Of a stretch of 64,000 nt of DNA, positions 57,201-64,000 are shown piece by piece (the stretch's first letter is position 1; every line of letters starts with the position of its first letter). The stretch comes from Mytilus galloprovincialis (lineage: Eukaryota; Mollusca; Bivalvia; Mytilida; Mytilidae). The notes beneath the pieces were generated by a model. It was given only the letters and a program-made list of their open reading frames with translations, ran no database searches and was not told the DNA's origin. Both the position numbers and the translations under genes were made by a program. The stretch spans positions 87,940,664 to 88,004,663 of the forward strand of contig NC_134844.1 of the NCBI RefSeq assembly GCF_965363235.1. The letters run 5' to 3'.

Positions 57201-60200
57201 GCGTTTATATAGATTTACATAATTAAATGCTTATATAGTCAGTTTTGGTTGTTGCGGACAAATAATTTTATTATATGAGTCAGTCTGAGATATGAAAACT
57301 ACTGAAATTTGTTTACGATTCAATATTTTGAATAAAAAAAGGACATGCTGGCACTCTCAATTGATGCAAACAAAATTTTTTAGTCATAATATTCAAATAT
57401 TGCTACCTTTTTCATTATACAATTAATCCTAACATGAAAATATAACTCATTTACTATGCAGATATATAGATTTACATAATAAAATGCTTATATGGTCAGT
57501 TTTGGTTGTTGCGGACAAATAATTTTATTATATGAGTCAGTCTGAGGTATGAAAACTACTGAATTTGGTTTACGATTCAATATTTTGAATAAAAAAAGGA
57601 CATGCTGGCACTCTAAATTGATGCAAACAAAATTTTTTAGTCATAATATTCAAATATTGATACCTTTTTCATTATACAATTAATCCTTACATGAAAATAT
57701 AACTCATTTACTTTGCAGATATATAGATTTACATAATAAAATGCTTATATGGTCAGTTTTGGTTGTCGCGGACAAATAATTTTATTATATGAGTCAGTCT
57801 GAGGTATGAAAACTACTGAAATTTGTTTACGATTCAATATATTGAATAAAAAAAAGACATGCTAACACTCTAAATGGATATGAGTAAAAATTTTTAGTCA
57901 TAATACTCAAATACTGCTATCTCTTTCATTATACAATCAATTCTTACATGAAAATATAACTCATTTACTATGCGGCTATATAGATTTAAATACTAGAATG
58001 CTGATATGGTCAGTTTTGGTTGTTGCGGACAAATAATTTTATTATATGAGTCAGTCTGAGGTATGAAAACTACTGAATTTTGTTTACGATTCAATATTTT
58101 GAATAAAATAGTACATGCTGGCACTCTAAATTGATGCGAACAAAATTTTTTAGTCATAATATTCAAATATTGCTACCTTTTTCATTATACAATTAATCCT
58201 TACATGAAAATATAACTCATTTACTATGCAGATATATAGATTTACATAATAAAATGCTGATATGGTCAGTTTTGGTTGTTGCGGACAAATAATTTTATTA
58301 TATGAGTCAGTCTGAGGTATGAAAACTACTGAAATTTGTTTACGATTCAATATATTGAATAAAAAAAAGACATGCTAACACTCTAAATGGATACGAGTAA
58401 AATTTTTTAGTCATAATACTCAAATACTGCTATCTCTTTCATTATACAATCAATTCTTACATGAAAATATAACTCATTTACTATGCGTCTATATAGATTT
58501 AAATACCAGAATGCTTATATGGTCAGTTTTGGTTGTTGCGGACAAATAATTTTATTATATGAGTCAGTCTGAGGTATGAAAACTACTGAATTTTGTTTAC
58601 GATTCAATATTTTGAATAAAAAAGTACATGCTGGCACTCTAAATTGATGCGAACAAAATTTTTTAGTCATAATATTCAAATATTGCTACCTATTTTCTTA
58701 TACAATCAATTCTTACATGAAAATATATCTCATTTACTGTGCGGCTATATAGATTTACATAATGAAATGCTTATATGGTCAGTTTTGAGTGTTGCGGACA
58801 AATAATTTTATTGTATGAGTCAGTCTGAGATATGAAAACTACTGAAATTTGTTTACAATTCAATATTTTGAATAAAAAAAGGACATGCTGGCACTCTCAA
58901 TTGATGCAAACAAAATTTTTTAGTCATAATATTCAAATATTGCTACCTTTTTCATTATACAATTAATCCTTACATGAAAATATAACTCATTTACTATGCA
59001 GATATATAGATTTACATAATAAAATGCTTATATGGTCAGTTTTGGTTGTTGCGGACAAATAATTTTATTATATGAGTCAGTCTGAGGTATGAAAACTACT
59101 GAAATTTGTTTACGATTCAATATATTGAATAAAAAAAAGACATGCTAACACTCTAAATGGATACGAGTAAAATTTTTTAGTCATAATACTCAAATACTGC
59201 TATCTCTTTCATTATACAATCAATTCTTACATGAAAATATAACTCATTTACTATGCGGCTATATAGATTTAAATACTAGAATGCTTATATGGTCAGTTTT
59301 GGTTGTTGCGGACAAATTATTTGATTATATGAGTCAGTCTGAGGTATGAAAACTACTGAATTTTGTTTACGATTCAATATTTTGAATAAAAAAGTACATG
59401 CTGGCACTCTAAATTGATGCGAACAAAATTTTTTAGTCATAATATTCAAATATTGCTACCTTTTTCATTATACAATTAATCCTTACATGAAAATATAACT
59501 CATTTACTATGCAGATATATAGATTTACATAATAAAATGCTGATATGGTCAGTTTTGGTTGTTGCGGACAAATAATTTTATCATATGAGTCAGTCTGAGG
59601 TATGAAAACTATTGAAATTTGTTTACGATTCAATATATTGAATAAAAAAAAGACATGCTAACACTCTAAATGGATACGAGTAAATTTTTTTAGACATAAT
59701 ACTCAAATACTGCTATCTCTTTCATTATACAATCAATTCTTACATGAACATATAACTCATTTACTATGCGGCTATATAGATTTAAATACTAGAATGCTTA
59801 TATGGTCAGTTTTGAGTGTTGCGGACAAATAATTTTATTATACGAGTCAGTCTAAGGTAAGAAAATTATTGAATTTGTTTTGCGATTCAATATTTTGAAT
59901 GAAAAAGGACATGCTGTCACTCTAAATTGATGCAAAAAAAAAATGTATGTCATAATATTTAAATATTGTTTCCTTTTTTATTATACAATCAATCTTTATA
60001 TCAAAATATAACTCATTTACTTTGCCGGCTATATAGATTTACATAATAAATTGCTTATATGGTCAGTTTTGGTGTTGCAAACAAGTAATTATATATTACG
60101 AGTTAGTCTGATGTATGAAAACTACTGAATTTTGTTTACTATTCAATATTTTAAATAAAAAGAGGTCATGTCCGTCAGGCTGGTACAAAAATTGCTGTCA

Positions 60201-60858
60201 ATTGTTACGTATTATATGGTCAATTATGGCATGAAAATATAACTGAATTACTTCTATATAGAATAAGATAACTTGTTAAGAGGTAAATATTGTCAGTTTT
60301 GGTTAATGATATCAAATAATTTTGTTTTACGAGTCAGTCTGTCTAAGATGAGAAAACTATTATTTGCGAAGAACAAGAAATTTACTATAATTATTGTTCA
60401 ATTAAATACAAATGTGTGACATTTTTAAATAACTTTAATCGTCAATATGTCAAGCAGAAATGACCGGTTGGTCAATTAATTTTGATGTTCCTTATCATTT
60501 CATATTTTAGGTCAGTGTATCCAGGTTACGATGACAATCTGATTTAACGGCCGTTTACTACAAACAGTAAACGCGCGTTTACTTATTAGGAAAATAGAAG
60601 ACGCGCATTTTCCCACGTTAACGCGGAGGTAAACGGGAAAGTAAACGCCCGTTTACTCTTTACAAAATTAGAAGACGCGCCGTTTTTGCGTTAACGCGGA
60701 AGTAAACGCTAAAGTAAACGCCCGTTTACTTTTAATGTCTACTGCAATTTCGGAGTTAACGCACAGTTAACGCGGCGTTTACATGAAGTGCACGCGAGTA
60801 AACGCCGCGTTAACTTTTTCGGCCCGTCTACATGTAATGCTTGGTCTGCACCCAACTG
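54247..60858. mobile_element. 6.6-kb TA-flanked inverted-repeat element carrying a satellite array
   Basis: TA at 54245-54246 and 60859-60860 flank inverted ends of 27 bp that begin CAGTTGGGTGCAGACCAAGC and are identical at both sides. Inside them are two subterminal zones, about 54275-54590 and 60545-60830, packed with GTAAACG and its inverse, often as AGTAAACGGGCGTTTACT-type palindromes. The centre is the 257-bp satellite. The outer parts match the 725-bp element at 18350-19074, including GTCAGTGTATCCAGG just inside the right zone. No transposase reading. It is best described as a MITE that acquired or grew a satellite core. Confidence 0.8.
54990..60400 (+). repeat. 257-bp satellite array, about 20 units
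   Basis: The landmark GAGTCAGTCTGAGGTATGAA recurs at 55471, 55728, 55985, 56242, 56498, 56765, 57021, 57277, 57534, 57791, 58048, 58304, 58561, 58817, 59074, 59331, 59587 and 59844, spaced 256-257 bp except once (267). Variant units occur at both edges (55211, 60099, 60331). Central units are very similar; edge units are diverged, as expected from unequal exchange. Two unit types exist: A with CATGCTGGCACTCTAAATTG and B with CATGCTAACACTCTAAATGG. The many 60-77 codon ORFs here are translations of the unit, most opening at non-ATG codons. Confidence 0.92.
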
Positions 60859-60919
60859 TATTCATTTTATGTAGGATTTGCAGGAACGATAATTGAATAT
60901 CAAAAATTAAGCATGCGGT

Positions 60920-61050
60920 GAGTTGGCGCAGGATCTGCGTACCCTTCCGGAGCACGTGAGATCACCCCTATATTTTGGTGGGGTTCGTGTTGCTTATTCT
61001 TTAGTTTTCTATTGTGTGTCATATGTACTATTGTTTGTCTGTTTGTCAAA
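60920..61050 (+). mobile_element. Fossil 3' tail fragment of Penelope-like family
   Basis: GCAGGATCTGCGTACCCTTC and GGTGGGGTTCGTGTTGCTTA belong to the tail. A second piece of the same tail, at 61478-61632, continues on the far side of the terminal exon of the minus-strand tetraspanin gene. Confidence 0.55.
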
Positions 61051-61250
61051 TATGTAACACTTGAATAAAAAGACAGTCCTCATGCATTTAAAACCAAATC
61101 TTTCTTTGTTGTCATGAAAATAACAGTTTGTTAACAGTAGACAAATGTAAGCATAAACACAGAAAAACTAGAAATTAAGTATTATGTAAAGACAAAAATA
61201 ACTAACTCTATTCAAATTTTCTAACAAAGAAGACGTGTTCCCTAGTTCTG

Positions 61251-63822
61251 TTATGATTCTTTACTTTCCTTTAGTTCCTTCAATTCGATATTTTCTACTT
61301 CAACACCTATTGCATTATCTCTTTTTGTCATAATAAATTCATAGAATATGGTTGTTGCTATGATACCAATCTATATAAATTAGAATGAAAGAAACAACAA
61401 ATGATAGTGTTTGCATGCTATTTAGAAATATGCTGTAGAATACAGATGACACGTTTCACTGTAAATACGTTTTATAGGGTTCGTGTTGCTTAGTCTTTAG
61501 TTTTTTATGTTGTGCCTTGTGAACTGCTATTTGTCTATTTGTCGTTTTCTGTTTGAGCCATGGCATTGTCAGTTTATTTTTGATCTATGAGTTTGATTGT
61601 CTCTCTAGTATTTGTCGCCCCTCTAATGATATTTAGAAATCATGTTCATTAAAAAAGGGCTTTACTTCATTAAAATGAGCCCATATATACTAAGAACAAA
61701 CTTTTGTGCTCCAAACGCATGTTTAGTGTTCGAAAGACTCAACAGTGTTGCATGATTTAAGTGTCGCACATAAATACGATGATTTAGAGTATGGTGGACC
61801 AATAATTCAAACAGTTGTGCCATATACATTAAAGGTTATTCATTCCGTGGGTAGAAAATCCTTAGTAAAATATTTTTTTCTCAAAGTATTAGTGAACGAT
61901 TGTTATCAGAAAGATATGAAAAACACACAATAATTTGTATTTCGACTACTTGTTTTGTACTATTAAACGTCAGAGCAGACTGCTACATCATTGATATGAT
62001 ATAACCGAAAGACCCAAGTTAAAATCATGCATTAATTTTTATTTCTATGTTGCAACATCAAAGATATATTGTGTATGAATCTACTGTCGTGCTTTCTTTA
62101 ACATGGTAAAAAGTGGATAAACAGTTTGCTATTTATTCATTCAAATGTACTTTTATGAATAAAAACATCCTTATATCATGCATAAAAATCATTTGTATTG
62201 TTTGATTTTCTCTAGAAAACATTTTAAGAATTCGTTATGAATTTCACACCGCCATCTTCTATAAGTATGTGTTTACAAACATTACACTGTAAACACCACG
62301 TCTTTAGATAATGAATCATTAAATCTCAATACATCAAAATGGTATGTCTTACCTGAGCAGTAATAGCGATTGATATGAATACAAAAAACGGGACACTGTA
62401 TGATTCCAATTTATTTACTATTGCTGTATCACATCCCTGCGAATAGATATAAGTTTGTCTGTTGGTATAAATATATTAGTGCTCATCATTGTTGTATCGG
62501 TGAGGTATCGAAAATCACAAAATCAATCATTGAGTATGTACTATCCTGTTAGCGATAATCTTGGGTTCCGACAGACAATCAGCTGCAGTACCCTTTTGAT
62601 CTAAAGTCAAACAACATAACAAGTTTTATAGTGCATCAAAAAGCACTGTTGGTCGGTTCTCAACTCATTGATTAGATTTCAAATCAATCTAAATGACAAC
62701 CAGAGGCTAATGAAACAGCAAACTGCAAACTGTTCTTCAAATATGGCATATATTTGGCTATAAATAGATATAGGAAGATGTGGTGTGAGCATAAAGCATG
62801 AGACGAATATAAGACCTGCATCGTTAAGGTAGACCATTTCGTCAGCCTTTTGGGAAACATTAGTTGTAACTTTATAAACAGTACATCTTTATCGAATACA
62901 TGTAGGTACTTTTGGGTGTTTGTTTGGATGTTTTTGGCGAGTTACGATTGTTGCGTGCATATTATTTTTTCAAGATGCACCTGTTTAACTCCCTCTTTAT
63001 TGTATTAGATTCTATTTGTATTCATGTCGACCTTAATTTTTTACTATTTTATCAATTTATTAAATTATATTATCTTTTATCAATAGAGAGGTGAACGGTA
63101 TCAGAGAGACATACAATTCAATTCTTTATTACTTTGAGCATACAAAGACCCATTGGTGGCCTTCAGCTGTTGTCTGCTCTGTGGTCGGGTTGTTGTCGCT
63201 TTGACACATTCACCATTTCCTTTCTCAATTTTATCATAAGTCGAATATATATCGACAACACCATGACTAATACAGAAAAATATCAATAAACAATCAAATA
63301 GTACGCAAAACACAAAATCAAACACTAAAGACTAAACGACTTGATTGATAGATTGATTAATTAATTGTAAGAGTTTACCGTTACTTTCAGCACTTTTGAA
63401 TATCACATGCTCAGTGTCTATTGAGAAAGGAAGCCGGAGTGTATGAAGAGAGAACCACCGACCCTTTGCAGGAAAGCTGAGAATTTTTTAAGGAACGATT
63501 GGACAGCAGTGCAGTGATTGATCTATTTTACGATTGTTGATACGTTTTAGGATCCAAAATATTCGGTCGTTTTTTTCGGTGGTATTTGGTCTGTACAAAT
63601 GAAGAAAATTAACATATTTGCAAAATTTACCTGATCATGGTAATACCCGCTTAAAAGTGTATGTGTACAGTTAAAATCGTATTCACTGCCATAAGGATAA
63701 ACTTCTGTTTGAGATTTACAACACTGCACTGGGATAATTTGGGAGTGTGAATCAGCCTGGTTTTTCCAGTTTGATGTTGCGAATAGGGCAAACACTTCAG
63801 TGCGTACACCACAGCATTTAGC
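61251..63822 (-). CDS. Tetraspanin, 3' part of a minus-strand gene running off the window
   Basis: Three exons in transcript order: 63631-63822, 62353-62436 and 61251-61370 (stop), all GT-AG and phase 0, 131 aa in total. The first starts AKCCGV and holds VQCCKSQTEVYPY and FNCTH, i.e. the large-loop cysteines. The second starts GCDTAIVNKL and makes helix 4. The last ends with a basic and acidic tail, TKRDNAIGVEVENIELKELK..., longer than that of unit 3 in the triple gene. Sequence and exon sizes match unit 3 closely, so this is a recent paralogue in inverted, tail-to-tail orientation. Helices 1-3 must lie beyond position 64000; whether it is also multi-unit cannot be seen. Confidence 0.82.
61478..61632 (+). 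mobile_element. Fossil 3' tail fragment of Penelope-like family
   Basis: GGGTTCGTGTTGCTTAGTCT, GCCATGGCATTGTCAGTTTA and GTCGCCCCTCTAATG match the end of the tail. It lies in the last intron of the minus-strand tetraspanin gene. Confidence 0.55.
63125..63235 (-). repeat. Family F repeat, reverse copy
   Basis: GACCCATTGGTGGCCTTCAG and GTGGTCGGGTTGTTGTCGCT are the inverse of the copy at 6868-6985. It lies in the intron between 62436 and 63631. The antisense ORF at 63101-63325 includes it. Confidence 0.65.
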
Positions 63823-64000
63823 CTATGAAAACAAATGATTATTCTGTATACCAGTGCGAACTAATTCTTTATTAATAATATCAAACAATTAGTTAAAGAT
63901 AGGTTAATACATCTGACAAATAAACAATTTCACGCATTCAAAAAATTATTGTGTCACTATGACGTCATAATTGTGCACTAAAATCATTATTTGTACTATT

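Noticed and set aside
55211-59633. Repeated ORFs of 60-77 codons on both strands, very alike between units (for example KRTCWPSKLM)
   Set aside because: They follow the 257-bp satellite period, most open at non-ATG codons, and are interrupted in many units. This is satellite sequence, not a gene family.

Overview
The window is AT-rich, intron-rich animal DNA and looks like a marine mussel genome (Mytilus or a close bivalve). This rests on the dispersed repeat families, on a secreted antimicrobial-type precursor with an EF-hand tail (an arrangement known from mussel mytimycin), and on genes split into short exons by repeat-filled introns. No database was consulted; the family calls come from reading motifs.

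Left third (1-20 kb). Two related, same-strand genes encode secreted glycine-rich, attacin-like peptides built on a 27-residue repeat. The first (2461-7460, four coding exons, 191 aa) has an EF-hand C-terminal extension. The second (coding exon 12390-12818, 142 aa) lacks it. Both carry a Gly-basic-basic amidation and cleavage signal at the same place after the repeats, and both have the same promoter element about 60 bp upstream of a TATA box. A four-exon lipocalin of apolipoprotein D type follows (15077-19792, 186 aa).

Middle (22-50 kb). Twenty phase-compatible exons encode three consecutive tetraspanin units, about 842 aa and 12 transmembrane segments. The second and third units have no start codon of their own and are entered through linker exons that both end in the same short motif. 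I read this as one gene for a concatenated tetraspanin. Two exon joints look damaged: one splice donor, and one exon that is 1 nt too long.

Right part (50-64 kb). There is an orphan signal-peptide exon (51663-51737) with a possible terminal exon near 53.4 kb. Next comes a 6.6-kb TA-flanked inverted-repeat element (54247-60858) whose core is a satellite of about twenty 257-bp units. A 725-bp relative without the satellite sits in the lipocalin's last intron (18350-19074). At the right edge the 3' end of another tetraspanin gene lies on the minus strand (61251-63822), tail-to-tail with the triple gene and closest to its third unit.

The remainder is repeat-rich non-coding DNA: fossil Penelope-like reverse-transcriptase fragments with their 3' tails, a tandem retrozyme-like repeat carrying type-I hammerhead ribozyme motifs, several MITEs with TA or TTAA target sites, palindromic elements, and at least four dispersed bivalve repeat families (called B, C, D and F below).
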